A stretch of 64,000 nt of DNA, taken from positions 1,984,001 through 2,048,000 of the forward strand of contig NZ_CP015453.1 in NCBI RefSeq assembly GCF_003096095.1, read 5' to 3'. The position numbers and the translations under genes were made by a program. Position 1 is the first letter of the stretch; every line of letters begins with the position of its first letter. The notes under the pieces are model-generated. The model saw nothing but the letters and a program-made list of their open reading frames with translations. It searched no databases and had not been told where the DNA came from. This DNA comes from Dietzia psychralcaliphila. GTDB lineage: Bacteria; Actinomycetota; Actinomycetes; Mycobacteriales; Mycobacteriaceae. This document shows positions 17,717 to 34,066 of this stretch, piece after piece.

Positions 17717-20557
17717 TCAGCCCACCGGGGTCTCGTCCAGGCTCTCGCTCCCGGCCGACACGTCCCCGGATTCCTCCTCCGGAGGGGTGCCGCCCTTGAT
17801 CATCCAGATGACCGACCCCAGTTCCTCCGGCTTGACCAGTACGTCGCGGGCCTTGGAGCCCTCGGAGGGACCGACGATGTCGCGGGACTCCATCAGATCC
17901 ATGAGCCGTCCCGCCTTGGCGAAGCCGACGCGTAGCTTGCGCTGGAGCATCGAGGTGGACCCGAACTGGCTGGACACCACGAGTTCCACGGCGGCGAGCA
18001 GATCGTCGAGGTCATCCCCGATGTCGCCGTCGATGTCCTTCTTGGACTCCTCCTTGGCGGCGGTGACGGTGTCGTCGTACTCGGGCTCCGCCTGGGTCTT
18101 GGCGTAGTCGACGACCTTGTGGATCTCCTCGTCGGTGATGAACGCCCCCTGCATCCGGATGGACCGCGATGCGCCCATCGGGATGAACAGGCCGTCGCCC
18201 ATACCGATGAGTTTCTCCGCGCCGGCCTGGTCGAGGATGACCCGCGAGTCGGTGAGGGACGATGTCGCGAAGGCGAGTCGCGACGGCACGTTGGTCTTGA
18301 TGAGGCCCGTGACCACGTCGACGGAGGGACGCTGCGTCGCGAGCACCAGGTGGATGCCGGCCGCCCGGGCCTTCTGGGTGATGCGGACGATCGCGTCCTC
18401 GACATCGCGGGGGGCGGTCATCATGAGGTCGGCGAGCTCGTCCACCACCGCCACGATGTACGGGTACGGGCGGTACACGCGCTGGCTGCCCGGAGGCGTC
18501 GAGATCTCTCCTGATTTGACCCGGTCGTTGAAGTCGGTGATGTGGCGGACGCGGGTGGACTTCATGTCCTGGTAGCGCTGCTCCATCTCCTCGACGAGCC
18601 AGGCCAGCGCCGCCGCGGCCTTCTTGGGTTCCGTGATGATCGGTGTGATCAGGTGTGGGATGCCCTCGTACGGCGTCAGCTCGACCATCTTCGGGTCGAT
18701 GAGGATCAGGCGCACCTCGTCCGGAGTCGCCCGTGACAGCAAGGACACGAGCATCGAGTTGACGAAGCTGGACTTGCCGGAGCCGGTGGAGCCGGCGACC
18801 AGCAGATGCGGCATCTTGGACAGGTCGGCGGTGACGAAGTCGCCCTCGATGTCCTTCCCCAGCCCGATGAGCATCGGGTTGTGCTTGTTGGCGGTCTTCG
18901 GATCGGTGAGCACGTCGGCGAGCCTGACCAGCTCACGATCGAGGTTGGGGACCTCGATACCCACCGCCGACTTGCCGGGAATCGGGGCGAGCAGGCGGAC
19001 GTTGTCGGTGGCCACCGCGTAGGCGATGTTCCGGTGCAGCGCGGTGATCTTCTCGACCTTGACACCGGGACCGAGCTCGACCTCGTAGCGCGTGACGGTG
19101 GGCCCGCGCGTGAACCCCGTGACGGCGGCGTCGATCTTGAACTGCTCGAGGACACCCTGGATGGCCTCGATCATCTGGTCGTTGGACTCGCTGCGCTCCT
19201 TGGGGGGATCTCCTGCGGTGAGGAGGCTCACGGGCGGAAGGGTGTACTCGACCCCGTTGAGCAACTGCTTCTGGGAATCGAGGCGCTCCACCTCGCTGTC
19301 CGCCGCGGTGTGGCTCGACGGCGTATTGGTCTGCGGCACCACGGCGGTGTCCACCGGAGTGCGGTCGCCCGCCGGACGGGCGTCAGCACCGTGCGCTGCA
19401 TTCCGGGCGGATGCGACGGCGCCCGCGGCAGCAGAGTCCGGACCGGACGTGTGCAGCACCGCGGTGTCCGCGGCAGGCTTCCGGGGCTTGCGGCGTGCGC
19501 CGGCAGGGGCCTCGACGGAAACGTCCTCCGGCTCTGTCACAGACTCTGCCGCGGCTCTGGCGGCTGCCGGCATCTCGACCGTCTCCCCGGTGGTCGGGGT
19601 ATCCGACCACGCGGCCACCCGGCGACGTGCCGGACGTCGGGCCGCGGGACGGTCCTCCCCGGCCGGTGACCCGGTCTCGGCGAGCGGGTACGCGGTGGTG
19701 GCATCGGGGTCGTCCCAGTCCGAATCCGGGTCGTCGTGATCCACGATGTCCCCGCTGCCGTCCCAGCCGAAGAATCCGCGGACGATCCCCGGGATCTCCC
19801 TGGCCGGACGACCGACCAGCACGAGCACGCCGAACGCCACGAGCAGCACGAGGAGCGGGACCGCGACGAATACGGAGAGGCCCGCCTCGAGCGTGCCCCC
19901 GACGATCCGGCCGAGCACTCCGGCTCCCCCGCGGACGCCCTCCGGGTCCGCGGGGGACCCTGATCCCAGATGCCACAGCCCCAGTACCCCCAGAGCGGTC
20001 ACCGTGGTTCCGACCAGCCACCTGGACTGGACATCGGGACGTGGTTCCCTCGCCATCACGAGGACGCCCCACCCGCCGAGCAGTAACGGCAGCAGCGCGC
20101 CGGGTGTCCCGACGACGGTCCTGATCCCGGTGTCGATCCACTGCCCCACCGGTCCGGCCGCACCGAACCACACGGCACCTGCGAACACGATCGCGATGCC
20201 GACCAGGATCAGACCCAGCCCGTCGCGTCGATGAGGGGGCACCACACGGTCCTCGTCGGTACCACCTCGAAGCCCCCGCACGCCGTGACCGACCCCCTTC
20301 GCCATCCCGGACCATCCGCCGCGCAGGCCGCGGCCGACGGCTCCGAACGCCCCGGACGTCCGTTCCGGAGGTGGTGTGACCGCGCGGGATCCACCACGGG
20401 TGCCCGACCTGGGCGTGGAGACGACGGCACCGCGACGGGAACCGCCGCCCCGGGACGACGACGAGGTGGACGTGGTTGATCGCTGTGCGCCCGACTTCGA
20501 TGCCGGTCGTCGTCCACCGGGGGCACGGGTGGATCGCGTGTTCGAGCTGGGTGCCAT
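17717..20557 (-). CDS. ftsK: DNA translocase FtsK
   Basis: 946 residues. A Ser/Gly/Arg-rich N-terminus (1-105) precedes four membrane helices (about 113-134, 153-169, 178-197, 222-249), then an acidic Ala/Pro-rich linker (270-440) and the motor. Walker A is [11 protein letters not shown] (588-598), Walker [12 protein letters not shown], followed by [10 protein letters not shown] and the C-terminal gamma winged helix (residues 865-930, [21 protein letters not shown]) that reads KOPS-type sequences. It pumps chromosome termini through the division septum and activates dimer resolution. Start chosen at the ATG at 20557 (MAPSSN), where coding character begins. Confidence 0.96.
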   Translation of the reverse strand: MAPSSNTRSTRAPGGRRPASKSGAQRSTTSTSSSSRGGGSRRGAVVSTPRSGTRGGSRAVTPPPERTSGAFGAVGRGLRGGWSGMAKGVGHGVRGLRGGTDEDRVVPPHRRDGLGLILVGIAIVFAGAVWFGAAGPVGQWIDTGIRTVVGTPGALLPLLLGGWGVLVMAREPRPDVQSRWLVGTTVTALGVLGLWHLGSGSPADPEGVRGGAGVLGRIVGGTLEAGLSVFVAVPLLVLLVAFGVLVLVGRPAREIPGIVRGFFGWDGSGDIVDHDDPDSDWDDPDATTAYPLAETGSPAGEDRPAARRPARRRVAAWSDTPTTGETVEMPAAARAAAESVTEPEDVSVEAPAGARRKPRKPAADTAVLHTSGPDSAAAGAVASARNAAHGADARPAGDRTPVDTAVVPQTNTPSSHTAADSEVERLDSQKQLLNGVEYTLPPVSLLTAGDPPKERSESNDQMIEAIQGVLEQFKIDAAVTGFTRGPTVTRYEVELGPGVKVEKITALHRNIAYAVATDNVRLLAPIPGKSAVGIEVPNLDRELVRLADVLTDPKTANKHNPMLIGLGKDIEGDFVTADLSKMPHLLVAGSTGSGKSSFVNSMLVSLLSRATPDEVRLILIDPKMVELTPYEGIPHLITPIITEPKKAAAALAWLVEEMEQRYQDMKSTRVRHITDFNDRVKSGEISTPPGSQRVYRPYPYIVAVVDELADLMMTAPRDVEDAIVRITQKARAAGIHLVLATQRPSVDVVTGLIKTNVPSRLAFATSSLTDSRVILDQAGAEKLIGMGDGLFIPMGASRSIRMQGAFITDEEIHKVVDYAKTQAEPEYDDTVTAAKEESKKDIDGDIGDDLDDLLAAVELVVSSQFGSTSMLQRKLRVGFAKAGRLMDLMESRDIVGPSEGSKARDVLVKPEELGSVIWMIKGGTPPEEESGDVSAGSESLDETPVG

Positions 20558-20616
20558 GGGGGTCACTCTATCTTCTCGGACCCCATTGGTAACAGCAGCC
20601 ACACGGGCAGGGGCGG

Positions 20617-21273
20617 TCAGAAGCCCCTCGGTACCGCCTTGACCGCATCGATGCCCTGCTGGGCTCCGGAGATATCCACGTCGACCGCGTCCCTGCCGAA
20701 CGCCCACAGGATCAACTCGACCGGGTCGGCCGTCACACTGACCATGGGCGCCAGTGCTGCGCCCGTGGACACCGCACCGGGCTTGGTCAACCTGATCCCC
20801 GGAGGGGTCCGCAGGTCGACACGGGCGGCCACCCGTCGCAGGAACGTCTTGGACACCGTCGTCCCCAGCGACCAGATGCGGTCGAGGTCCTCGATGTCGA
20901 ATTGCCGCTTCGTCCATTCACCGTCGGCTCTGCGGACGTCCTCGTGGTGGACGAGGTACTCCGCGGCATTGGCCAGACGATCCGCGTAGCGGAGCGGCGA
21001 GTACCACGGTGCACCGGCCGCGATCTTCTCGAGCAGTTCGTCCCAGGGACGATCGGCCTCGCGGAGGCGAAGTTCCTCCATCCGCGAGGCGAGCGCCGGC
21101 AGGACCACTCCCACGGCGGCGTCGGGGCGCGCCTCCCGCACCACCAGGTGCGCCGCGAGGTCCCGGGTCGTCCAGCCCGCGCACAGAGTCGGTGCATCCG
21201 GCCCGGCGGCACGCATCGTCTCCACGAGAGCGCTTCGTTCACGCTGCGCCAGGGTCCGCCGGTCGGAGTTCAC
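20617..21273 (-). CDS. TIGR03085-family protein (DinB/maleylpyruvate isomerase fold)
   Basis: 218 residues starting at GTG. The first 50 residues ([40 protein letters not shown]) have the mycothiol-dependent maleylpyruvate isomerase-like pattern with a histidine in W(T)xRDLAAHL, and a second histidine pair in [12 protein letters not shown], the expected metal ligands of a DinB four-helix bundle. Members occur in actinobacteria between ftsK and rnj. Many relatives use mycothiol, and a mycothione reductase is in this window, but no substrate is known. Five bases separate it from the end of rnj. Confidence 0.85.
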   Translation of the reverse strand: MNSDRRTLAQRERSALVETMRAAGPDAPTLCAGWTTRDLAAHLVVREARPDAAVGVVLPALASRMEELRLREADRPWDELLEKIAAGAPWYSPLRYADRLANAAEYLVHHEDVRRADGEWTKRQFDIEDLDRIWSLGTTVSKTFLRRVAARVDLRTPPGIRLTKPGAVSTGAALAPMVSVTADPVELILWAFGRDAVDVDISGAQQGIDAVKAVPRGF

Positions 21274-21278
21274 CGGAC

Positions 21279-25256
<3,978 letters not shown>

Positions 25257-25291
25257 GGTGGGACTCCCTCTGCTTACGTGACGCCCGGCGG

Positions 25292-25744
25292 TCAGCCGAG
25301 AAGATGTGCGGCAACGGTCGCGGCGACCTCGGCCGCGTGGTCGAGGTCCTCACGGTCGGGCTCGCCGGTGAGCTGTAGAGCCGGGGCTACCTGCCGCAGG
25401 TCCCACCCGGTGGTGATCCGCTCGACCGAGGTGACGGCCCCCGAGGTGTCGTTGTCCCCGTGCACACAGAGTGCGTAGGGCCGACCGGCCACCGCGCCCT
25501 CGCAGGTGTAGTAGGTGCGGTCGAAGAAGTGCTTGAGCGCACCGGACATGTACCCGAAGTTGGCCGGGGTGAGCAGGACGTAACCGCCAGCCCGGAGCAC
25601 GTGGTCGTCGGTCGTGGCCAGAGCCGGAACCGATTCCACCTCGATCCCCTCCAGGTCGGGATGCGCGAGACCGCTCTCCAGCGCCTCGAGTATGCGGCGG
25701 AGTCGGGGTGACGGTGCGTGGTGGACCAGGAGAACGGTGCTCAT
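25292..25744 (-). CDS. Flavodoxin-fold NAD(P)H oxidoreductase-like protein (Rv2771c-like)
   Basis: 150 residues. The N-terminal strand and loop ([19 protein letters not shown]) and the later segment [27 protein letters not shown] match the FMN-binding pattern of the NADPH-dependent FMN reductase/flavodoxin family (the typical TPxYxGxxxxxLKxFxDR motif). Substrate unknown. It overlaps the upstream membrane protein gene by four bases; mycobacteria have the same pair next to dapB (Rv2772c-Rv2771c). Confidence 0.85.
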   Translation of the reverse strand: MSTVLLVHHAPSPRLRRILEALESGLAHPDLEGIEVESVPALATTDDHVLRAGGYVLLTPANFGYMSGALKHFFDRTYYTCEGAVAGRPYALCVHGDNDTSGAVTSVERITTGWDLRQVAPALQLTGEPDREDLDHAAEVAATVAAHLLG

Positions 25745-26220
25745 CGCGGATCCTGCGCTGTGGAGGCCTCCGCCTCCCGGAGGTCGATCGCCGCCCGCAT
25801 CACCTCACGTGCACGGGTGCGGTCGCCCGCGTGGTCGTAGGCACGCGCCAACCGGTAGTTGGTACGCCAGTCGTCCGGTGCCGCCTGGTACTCGGCGCTG
25901 ACGCGATCGAACAACTCGTCGGCGGCGGCGTGCTCGAGTCGTCCGGACGGGCGCTGGTCCAGTCCCGAGACGTCGAGCTCGATCCCCTCCTCGGCTGCGG
26001 CGGCGGAGATCCGCTGCAGTTCGACGCCGTTCCGGAGGATCGCCCACGTGGCCCACGCCCCGACGACGGTGAGCAGGACGATCCCGACGCCGAGTCCCCG
26101 CATGGCGAGATACTCCGATCGGCTGATCATTGACCAACCGAGGTAGAGAAGGTAGCCGAAGGCCACCACCAGGCCGACCGCCGTAACGGCCATCACCAGG
26201 GGTTTGACGATTCTGTCCAC
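25741..26220 (-). CDS. Membrane-anchored TPR-like protein (Rv2772c-like)
   Basis: 159 residues from a GTG start. Two membrane helices near the N-terminus (about residues 8-29, LVMAVTAVGLVVAFGYLLYL, and 42-62, GLGVGIVLLTVVGAWATWAIL) are followed by a soluble part with a TPR-like pair (DELFDRVSAEYQAAPDDWRT, then NYRLARAYDHAGDRTRAREV). No catalytic motif. Located 8 bases after dapB and translated into the flavodoxin-like gene by an ATGA overlap, so the three genes form one unit. Confidence 0.82.
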   Translation of the reverse strand: MDRIVKPLVMAVTAVGLVVAFGYLLYLGWSMISRSEYLAMRGLGVGIVLLTVVGAWATWAILRNGVELQRISAAAAEEGIELDVSGLDQRPSGRLEHAAADELFDRVSAEYQAAPDDWRTNYRLARAYDHAGDRTRAREVMRAAIDLREAEASTAQDPR

Positions 26221-26228
26221 GGGCCGGC

Positions 26229-28335
<2,107 letters not shown>

Positions 28336-28357
28336 GGTGACTCTCCCTTCCAGCGAT

Positions 28358-28395
28358 ACGAGGCACGCACCCCGGATGCGGGGTGCGTGCCTCGT
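28358..28395 (-). terminator. Terminator after pnp
   Basis: A perfect 17-bp stem (left arm ACGAGGCACGCACCCCG, right arm its exact complement) with a four-base loop, between the pnp stop codon and the M16 protease start. This is one of the strongest hairpins in the window. Confidence 0.8.
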
Positions 28396-28433
28396 GTGGT
28401 GCCGGGGTGCGCGTGCCCGCCCCCGGCGGTGGA

Positions 28434-30716
28434 TCAGTTGTCGTCGCCCTCGGCGTCGGCGACAGTCTCCGCTGCGGCCGACTCGTCGCCGACGGGGACG
28501 AGGCTGATCTTGCCGCGGTTGTCGATGTCCGCGATCTCGACCTGCATCTTGTCGCCCACGTTGACGACGTCCTCGACCTTGCCGACCCGCTTGCCCTGGC
28601 CCAGCTTCGAGATGTGGACCAGGCCGTCGCGGCCGGGCAGCAGCGACAGGAACGCGCCGAACGGAGCGGTCTTGACGACCGTGCCGAGGAAGCGCTCGCC
28701 GACCTTGGGCAACTGCGGGTTTGCGATCGCGTTGATCTTGTCGATTGCCGCCTGCGCGGACTCGCCGTCGGTGGCACCGATGTACACGGTGCCGTCGTCC
28801 TCGATCGAGACGCTCGCGCCGGTCTCCTCGGTGATCGAGTTGATCATCTTGCCCTTGGGCCCGATCACCTCACCGATCTTGTCGACCGGCACCTTGATCG
28901 CGATGATGCGCGGGGCGAACGGGCTCAGCTCGTCCGGCTCGTCGATGGCCTCGGCCATCACGTCGAGGATCGTCAGACGGGCCTCACGGGCCTGGGTGAG
29001 CGCGCCGGCCAGCACCTCGGACGGGATGCCGTCCAGCTTGGTGTCGAGCTGGAGCGCGGTGACGAACATTCCCGTACCGGCGACCTTGAAGTCCATGTCG
29101 CCGAACGCGTCCTCGGCACCGAGAATGTCGGTCAGGGCGACGTAGCGACGTTCCGACTCCCCGGCCTCGTTCTTGATCTCGTCCGAGACCAGGCCCATCG
29201 CGATACCCGCCACCGGTGCCCTGAGCGGGACACCCGCGTTCAGCAGGGACAGGGTCGAGGCGCAGACGGAACCCATCGAGGTGGAGCCGTTGGAGCTGAG
29301 CGCCTCGGAGACCTGGCGGATGGCGTACGGGAACTCCTCGACGCTGGGGAGCACCGGCATGAGCGCACGCTCGGCGAGCGCTCCGTGACCGATCTCGCGA
29401 CGCTTGGGCGACCCCACGCGGCCGGTCTCACCGGTGGAGTACGGCGGGAAGTTGTAGTGGTGCATGTAGCGCTTGCTGGTCTCCGGACCGAGCGAGTCGA
29501 TCTGCTGGGCCATCTTGACCATGTCGAGCGTGGTGACGCCGAGGATCTGGGTCTCTCCCCGCTCGAACAGGGCCGAACCGTGGGCCCGCGGGATGACCTC
29601 GACCTCGGCGGACAACGCGCGGATGTCCCGGATGCCGCGGCCGTCGATACGGAAGTGGTCCGTGAGGATCCGCTGACGGACGATCTTCTTGGTGAGCGAC
29701 TTGAACGCGGCACCGAGCTCTCCGACGCGTCCCTCGAACCGCTCCGAGAGTGAGTCGAGGACCTCGGCCTTGAGCTGGTCGGTCGCCCCGTCGCGCTCCT
29801 GCTTGTCGGCGATGGACATGATCTCGCCGAGCTTCTTCTCCGCGACCTCGGACACGGCGGTGAACGCGTCCTCCTGGTACGGCGGGAAGAGCGTGAACTC
29901 GCGGGCCTCGGACGGCGCGGCGGTGGCCAGCGCCTGCTGCGCGGCGCACAGCTCCGAGATGAACGGCTTGGCCGCCTCCAGTCCCTGCGCCACGACGTCC
30001 TCGGTGGGCGCCTGCGCGCCTCCGGCGATCTTCTCGATGACGTTGTCGGTGGCCTCGGCCTCGACCATCATGATGGCGACGTCCGCGGTGTCACCCGAAC
30101 CGGTGACGCGACCCGCCACGACCATGTCGAAGACGGCCTCGGAGAGCTGCTCGACGGTCGGGAACGCGACCCACTGGCCCTCCGGGCGGGCAGCGGTCGG
30201 GATGAGCGCGATCCGCACGCCGCCGACCGGGCCCGAGAACGGGAGGCCGGACAGCTGCGTCGAGGCGGACGCGGCGTTGATCGCCACGACGTCGTAGAGG
30301 TCCTTGGGGTCCAGGCTCATGATGGTCACGACGACCTGGACCTCGTTGCGGACCCCGTCCGCGAAGGTGGGACGCAACGGCCGGTCGATGAGGCGGCAGG
30401 TGAGGATGGCGTCGGTGCTCGGCCGGCCCTCGCGGCGGAAGAACGATCCGGGGATACGACCGGCGGCGTACATCCGCTCCTCGACATCCACCGTCAGGGG
30501 GAAGAAGTCGAAGTGCTCCTTGGGGTGTTTGCCCGCCGTGGTGGCGGACAGCATCATGGTGTCGTCGTCGAGGTACGCGACCACCGCGCCGGCGGCCTGC
30601 TTGGCCAACCGTCCGGTCTCGAATCGCACCTCGCGGCGACCGAAGTCGCCGTTGTCGATGGTCGCGACGGTCTCGAAGACACCGTCTTCGACCTCGACGG
30701 CCTTGATCTCTGGCAT
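28434..30716 (-). CDS. pnp: Polyribonucleotide nucleotidyltransferase (PNPase)
   Basis: 760 residues from the ATG at 30716 ([12 protein letters not shown]), preceded by AGGA. Two RNase PH domains (about 15-150 and 340-560) flank a helical domain; the second has [16 protein letters not shown], the catalytic region. A KH domain (about 590-655, [20 protein letters not shown]) and an S1 domain (about 670-745, [20 protein letters not shown]) follow, ending in an acidic tail. It degrades RNA phosphorolytically and can add 3' tails. It lies downstream of rpsO with a structured leader, as in E. coli and Streptomyces. Confidence 0.98.
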   Translation of the reverse strand: MPEIKAVEVEDGVFETVATIDNGDFGRREVRFETGRLAKQAAGAVVAYLDDDTMMLSATTAGKHPKEHFDFFPLTVDVEERMYAAGRIPGSFFRREGRPSTDAILTCRLIDRPLRPTFADGVRNEVQVVVTIMSLDPKDLYDVVAINAASASTQLSGLPFSGPVGGVRIALIPTAARPEGQWVAFPTVEQLSEAVFDMVVAGRVTGSGDTADVAIMMVEAEATDNVIEKIAGGAQAPTEDVVAQGLEAAKPFISELCAAQQALATAAPSEAREFTLFPPYQEDAFTAVSEVAEKKLGEIMSIADKQERDGATDQLKAEVLDSLSERFEGRVGELGAAFKSLTKKIVRQRILTDHFRIDGRGIRDIRALSAEVEVIPRAHGSALFERGETQILGVTTLDMVKMAQQIDSLGPETSKRYMHHYNFPPYSTGETGRVGSPKRREIGHGALAERALMPVLPSVEEFPYAIRQVSEALSSNGSTSMGSVCASTLSLLNAGVPLRAPVAGIAMGLVSDEIKNEAGESERRYVALTDILGAEDAFGDMDFKVAGTGMFVTALQLDTKLDGIPSEVLAGALTQAREARLTILDVMAEAIDEPDELSPFAPRIIAIKVPVDKIGEVIGPKGKMINSITEETGASVSIEDDGTVYIGATDGESAQAAIDKINAIANPQLPKVGERFLGTVVKTAPFGAFLSLLPGRDGLVHISKLGQGKRVGKVEDVVNVGDKMQVEIADIDNRGKISLVPVGDESAAAETVADAEGDDN

Positions 30717-30752
30717 GTGTAGTCCTGTCCTGTCGGTGACTGGGGGCCTCAC

Positions 30753-30871
30753 GGCGGAGAAGACTCCGCCGGGCCCGCCGGGTCACACGTCAGGGAATCC
30801 CGGTTCGACTTCGGTCTTCGATCGAAGCGGCCGGAACCGGCGCCCCGTCCCGGGGCACCCGCGGTTCCGGC
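30753..30871 (-). promoter_or_regulatory. Structured rpsO-pnp intergenic leader (two hairpins)
   Basis: The 336-base stretch between pnp and rpsO has no gene. It holds a hairpin at 30753-30770 (GGCGGAG, loop AAGA, CTCCGCC) about 35 bases before the pnp start, and a long two-tier stem-loop at 30830-30871: outer arms GCCGGAACCG and CGGTTCCGGC, inner arms GCCCCG and CGGGGC around TCC. In E. coli and Streptomyces the rpsO-pnp leader folds into a stem that RNase III cleaves, through which PNPase limits its own expression; the same role is inferred here. Confidence 0.6.
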
Positions 30872-30995
30872 AGCCACTACCGAGGACCGTCAATCGGACC
30901 TGTCGACACCCGGTACGTGCGCACCGGCCGTGATCAGGCTACCAGGGAGAACACCCCGGGTCACCGGGGGACGCGCTGACAGCGCCCCCGTACAG

Positions 30996-31032
30996 CACTG
31001 TTCCCCGCCCTCTTCGAGGACGGGGAACAGTG
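30996..31032 (-). terminator. Terminator after rpsO
   Basis: CACTGTTCCCCG pairs perfectly with CGGGGAACAGTG; after one mismatch a further four pairs close a three-base loop. It lies 21 bases beyond the rpsO stop codon. Some readthrough into pnp is expected by analogy with other rpsO-pnp units. Confidence 0.75.
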
Positions 31033-31052
31033 GGCGCGCGGGCGGGGTCCGC

Positions 31053-31322
31053 TCAGCGACGCAGGCCGAGGCGCTCGATCAGCGAGCGGTAGCGCGCGAT
31101 GTCGACCTTGGCGATGTACTTGAGGAGACGACGACGACGGCCGACCATCAGGAGCAGGCCGCGACGCGAGTGGTGGTCGTGCTGGTGGCTCTTGAGGTGC
31201 TCGGTCAGCTGGCTGATCCGCTTAGTGAGCAGCGCGACCTGGGCTTCGGGCGAACCGGTGTCGGTCTCGTGGATCCCGTACTCGGCCAGTACGGCCTTCT
31301 TCTCTTCGGTGGTCATCGCCAT
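31053..31322 (-). CDS. rpsO: 30S ribosomal protein S15
   Basis: 89 residues, the usual length. The family core [21 protein letters not shown] and the S15 signature [20 protein letters not shown] are intact, ending in ERLGLRR. The ATG at 31322 (MAMTTEEKK) aligns with the mycobacterial N-terminus and has AGGAGA upstream; a second ATG two codons in is less likely. It binds 16S rRNA helices 20-22. Between ribF and pnp. Confidence 0.98.
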   Translation of the reverse strand: MAMTTEEKKAVLAEYGIHETDTGSPEAQVALLTKRISQLTEHLKSHQHDHHSRRGLLLMVGRRRRLLKYIAKVDIARYRSLIERLGLRR

Positions 31323-31435
31323 GGGTCTCTCCTGGTTGTTCCAGTCCGCGAAAATGAATGACCCCGCCGCCGCGGACCGCAGGAGGGCCGAGAGGAGACG
31401 TTACCAGTGGACGGCCCCGGCACCCCAATCGGTGA

Positions 31436-32413
31436 TCAGTGGCGCTCGGCGTCCACCTCGAGCACGGCCCTGGTCCTGGCCACGTCGCGGTCCATCGCCA
31501 CCAGCAGTTCGTCGACGGAGGAGAACTTCTCCATGTCGCGGACGTGGTCGACGAAGTCGACCGCCGCCACCCGTCCGTAGAGGTCCGCGGACTCGTCCAG
31601 CACGAACGCCTCGACACTGCGCGCCGCGTCCCCGAAGGTGGGATTGGTGCCCACGGAGATCGCCGCCGGGTAGCGCCGGCCGGGCAGGATCGACCCGTCG
31701 ACCTCGTGATCGTCGAGGAGGGTGAACCACCCCGCGTAGACGCCGTCGACGGGGACGGCCGTGTATTCCGCCAGGTCCAGGTTGGCCGTCGGGTACCCCA
31801 GGTCGCGCCCACCGCGTCCGGCCCCGTGCACGACGAGCCCGGACACACGGTGGGGACGGCCGAGGATCGATGCCGCGCCGGCGACATCGGACTCCGAGAG
31901 CAGGCGCCGGATCCGGGACGAGGAGACGGGCTCTCCCCCGGATTCCAGCAGGTCCATCACCCGGACGTCGATCCCCCGCTCGGAACACAGTTCGCGCATC
32001 GTCTCCGGCGTGCCCGCGGCACGTCGGCCGAACGAGAAGTTGCTCCCCACGGTGACGGAGCGACTCCGCAGCCCCCGGACCAGGACTCGGTCGATGAACT
32101 CGTCGGGTTCCCACGAGGCCATCCCGGTGTCGAAGGGCAGGGCGAACACCGCGTCCACGCCCAGCTCGCCGGCCAGTTCCGCACGTCGCTCCAGCGGGGT
32201 CAACACGAGGGGGTGGGTACCGGGCCTGACCACCTCCACGGGGTGTGGGTCGAACGTCACCAGGACAGGGCTGGCCCCCAACTCACGTCCGGTACCCACC
32301 GCGTGGTCCACCAGTCCCCGGTGACCTCGATGGAGACCGTCGAACACCCCGAGTGCGACGGAGGTCCCGCCGTCGGGGATCACGATCTCGTCGAACGTCC
32401 GCCACAGCTGCAC
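31436..32413 (-). CDS. ribF: Bifunctional riboflavin kinase/FAD synthetase
   Basis: 325 residues from a GTG at 32413 (QLWRTFDEIVIPDG). The N-terminal FAD synthetase domain has the nucleotidyltransferase motif GVFDGLHRGHRGL and later GSNFSFGRRAAG and SSSRIRRLL; the C-terminal riboflavin kinase domain (about residues 185-310) has GRDLGYPTANLDL and DGVYAGWF. It converts riboflavin to FMN and FAD. It lies 23 bases after truB in the same direction. No riboswitch is seen upstream. Confidence 0.95.
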   Translation of the reverse strand: MQLWRTFDEIVIPDGGTSVALGVFDGLHRGHRGLVDHAVGTGRELGASPVLVTFDPHPVEVVRPGTHPLVLTPLERRAELAGELGVDAVFALPFDTGMASWEPDEFIDRVLVRGLRSRSVTVGSNFSFGRRAAGTPETMRELCSERGIDVRVMDLLESGGEPVSSSRIRRLLSESDVAGAASILGRPHRVSGLVVHGAGRGGRDLGYPTANLDLAEYTAVPVDGVYAGWFTLLDDHEVDGSILPGRRYPAAISVGTNPTFGDAARSVEAFVLDESADLYGRVAAVDFVDHVRDMEKFSSVDELLVAMDRDVARTRAVLEVDAERH

Positions 32414-32436
32414 GGCGCCCACCTTACGCCCGGGCC

Positions 32437-33348
32437 TCACAGGCCCGCCGGTCGCATGACCACGACCGGAGCCGCGCGCTGTCCGGACTCGGAGACCAGA
32501 GCCTCCACCCGTCCGTCCGGTCCCACGGCGGCGACCACCCCGTCGTCGCCGCGGGCCTCGAGCCACCGTCCGTGTCGCAACCCCTCCGCCTCGTCGGCGT
32601 CGACGTCCCGACGGGGGAAGGCGGTCAACGCGGCGGCGTCGAGGTCCAGGGACAGACGCGGATCCTCCTCGAGCTCCCCGAGGGTCCGGGCGACGTCCAA
32701 CCCGAACGGGCCGACGCCCGTGCGACGCAGCGCGGTGAGATGACCCCCCACGCCGAGCGTGGCACCGAGGTCGCGGGCGAGCGCGCGGATGTAGGTGCCG
32801 GTCGAACAGTCGACGACGACGACGAGGTCCACCACCTCTCCGGAACGTGTGCGCTCCAGGACCTCGAACCGCGACACGGTCACCCCCCGCGCGTCGAGCC
32901 GCACGTCCTCCCCGGCCCGCACCCTGTCATAGGCCCGGCGGCCGTCCACCTTGATCGCACTCACCGAGGACGGGACCTGCTCGATCTCCCCGGTCAGTCC
33001 CGCGACCCCGGCGTCGATCGCCTGATCGGTCACCGCGGAGGCGTCGACCCGCGCGGTGGTCTCACCCTCCGCGTCGTCGGTGGTGGTGGATTCGCCGAGC
33101 CGGATGGTGGCCTCGTAGGACTTGGTCTCCAGCGCGAGCAGTCCCAGGAGCTTGGTGGCCCTCTCTATCCCCACCACCAGGACACCGGTCGCCATCGGGT
33201 CGAGCGTGCCGGCGTGTCCCACCTTGCGGGTGCCGAAGTACCGGCGCAGCCGCCCGACGACGTCGTGACTGGTCATGCCGCCGGGTTTGTCGACCACCAC
33301 GAGTCCGGGGGCGGGAGCGGGTCGGGGGTCTGGTCTGCGCTGAGTCAC
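32437..33348 (-). CDS. truB: tRNA pseudouridine-55 synthase
   Basis: 303 residues from a GTG at 33348; a second GTG three codons upstream (33357) is equally possible. The catalytic aspartate is in [14 protein letters not shown], with the N-terminal [17 protein letters not shown] block and the later [14 protein letters not shown] block also conserved. A C-terminal PUA-like part follows. It makes Psi55 in the T loop of tRNAs. Directly downstream of pptT, with 10 bases or fewer between them. Confidence 0.95.
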   Translation of the reverse strand: MTQRRPDPRPAPAPGLVVVDKPGGMTSHDVVGRLRRYFGTRKVGHAGTLDPMATGVLVVGIERATKLLGLLALETKSYEATIRLGESTTTDDAEGETTARVDASAVTDQAIDAGVAGLTGEIEQVPSSVSAIKVDGRRAYDRVRAGEDVRLDARGVTVSRFEVLERTRSGEVVDLVVVVDCSTGTYIRALARDLGATLGVGGHLTALRRTGVGPFGLDVARTLGELEEDPRLSLDLDAAALTAFPRRDVDADEAEGLRHGRWLEARGDDGVVAAVGPDGRVEALVSESGQRAAPVVVMRPAGL

Positions 33349-33358
33349 GCCGGACACG

Positions 33359-34066
33359 CTATCCCCCACCGGCCGGCCGGAGCACGATCGCCGAGGCCAC
33401 GTAGCCGTCCCGCACCGCCCACCGGCCGCGGAACTCCACCAGGTCGGGCCCGCCGTCAACCGCCCGCGGGTCGACGAGGATCCGCGAGATCAACACGCCC
33501 GAGACGGTCGCGCCGTCGACGTCCGTGGGTGTGAGGGTGATGTGGGCGTCGGCGAAACCCAGCCATCTCCGCGTGAGCGGATACCACGCCTTGTAGGTCG
33601 CCTCCTTGGCCGTGAACAGCAGCCGGTCCCAGTGGACCGCACTGTCCTCCCCGCGGGCCGCGCGCACCCACGCCGCCTCCTCGGGTAGGGAGACCGCCTC
33701 GAGCACCCCCTCCGACAGGGGCCCGTGCGGTTCGACGTCCAGGCCGAGGGAACGCACCCGGTCGACCGGTGCCAGGGCTGCGGCCCGCAGACCACCGGTG
33801 TGCGTGAGCGTGCCCACCACCCCCGGGGGCCACACCGGCATCCCCCTGCCACCCCGGGTGATCGGCCCCGCGGGCACGCCGAGTCGGCTCATCGCCTCGC
33901 GTGCGCAGGCACGGGCCGCGGCGAACTCGATCCTTCTGCTCTCGACCGCCCGGCCGATCTGCTCGACCTCGACCGGGTACATCGCGGCCAGCGCCGCCGC
34001 GTCGGACATGCCGAGTTCGTCGAACGTCACGGCCACCACATCGTCGGGCAGGACACCCCTGATCAC
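33359..34066 (-). CDS. pptT: 4'-phosphopantetheinyl transferase (PptT type)
   Basis: 235 residues. The Sfp-type signatures are clear: [14 protein letters not shown], the magnesium-binding [12 protein letters not shown] and the C-terminal block [20 protein letters not shown]. In mycobacteria PptT activates polyketide synthases, siderophore synthetases and mycolate-related carrier proteins. The ATG overlaps the stop of the metallophosphoesterase gene in ATGA, the same pair as in M. tuberculosis (Rv2795c-Rv2794c), where the partner PptH opposes PptT by removing phosphopantetheine. Confidence 0.95.
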   Translation of the reverse strand: MIRGVLPDDVVAVTFDELGMSDAAALAAMYPVEVEQIGRAVESRRIEFAAARACAREAMSRLGVPAGPITRGGRGMPVWPPGVVGTLTHTGGLRAAALAPVDRVRSLGLDVEPHGPLSEGVLEAVSLPEEAAWVRAARGEDSAVHWDRLLFTAKEATYKAWYPLTRRWLGFADAHITLTPTDVDGATVSGVLISRILVDPRAVDGGPDLVEFRGRWAVRDGYVASAIVLRPAGGG

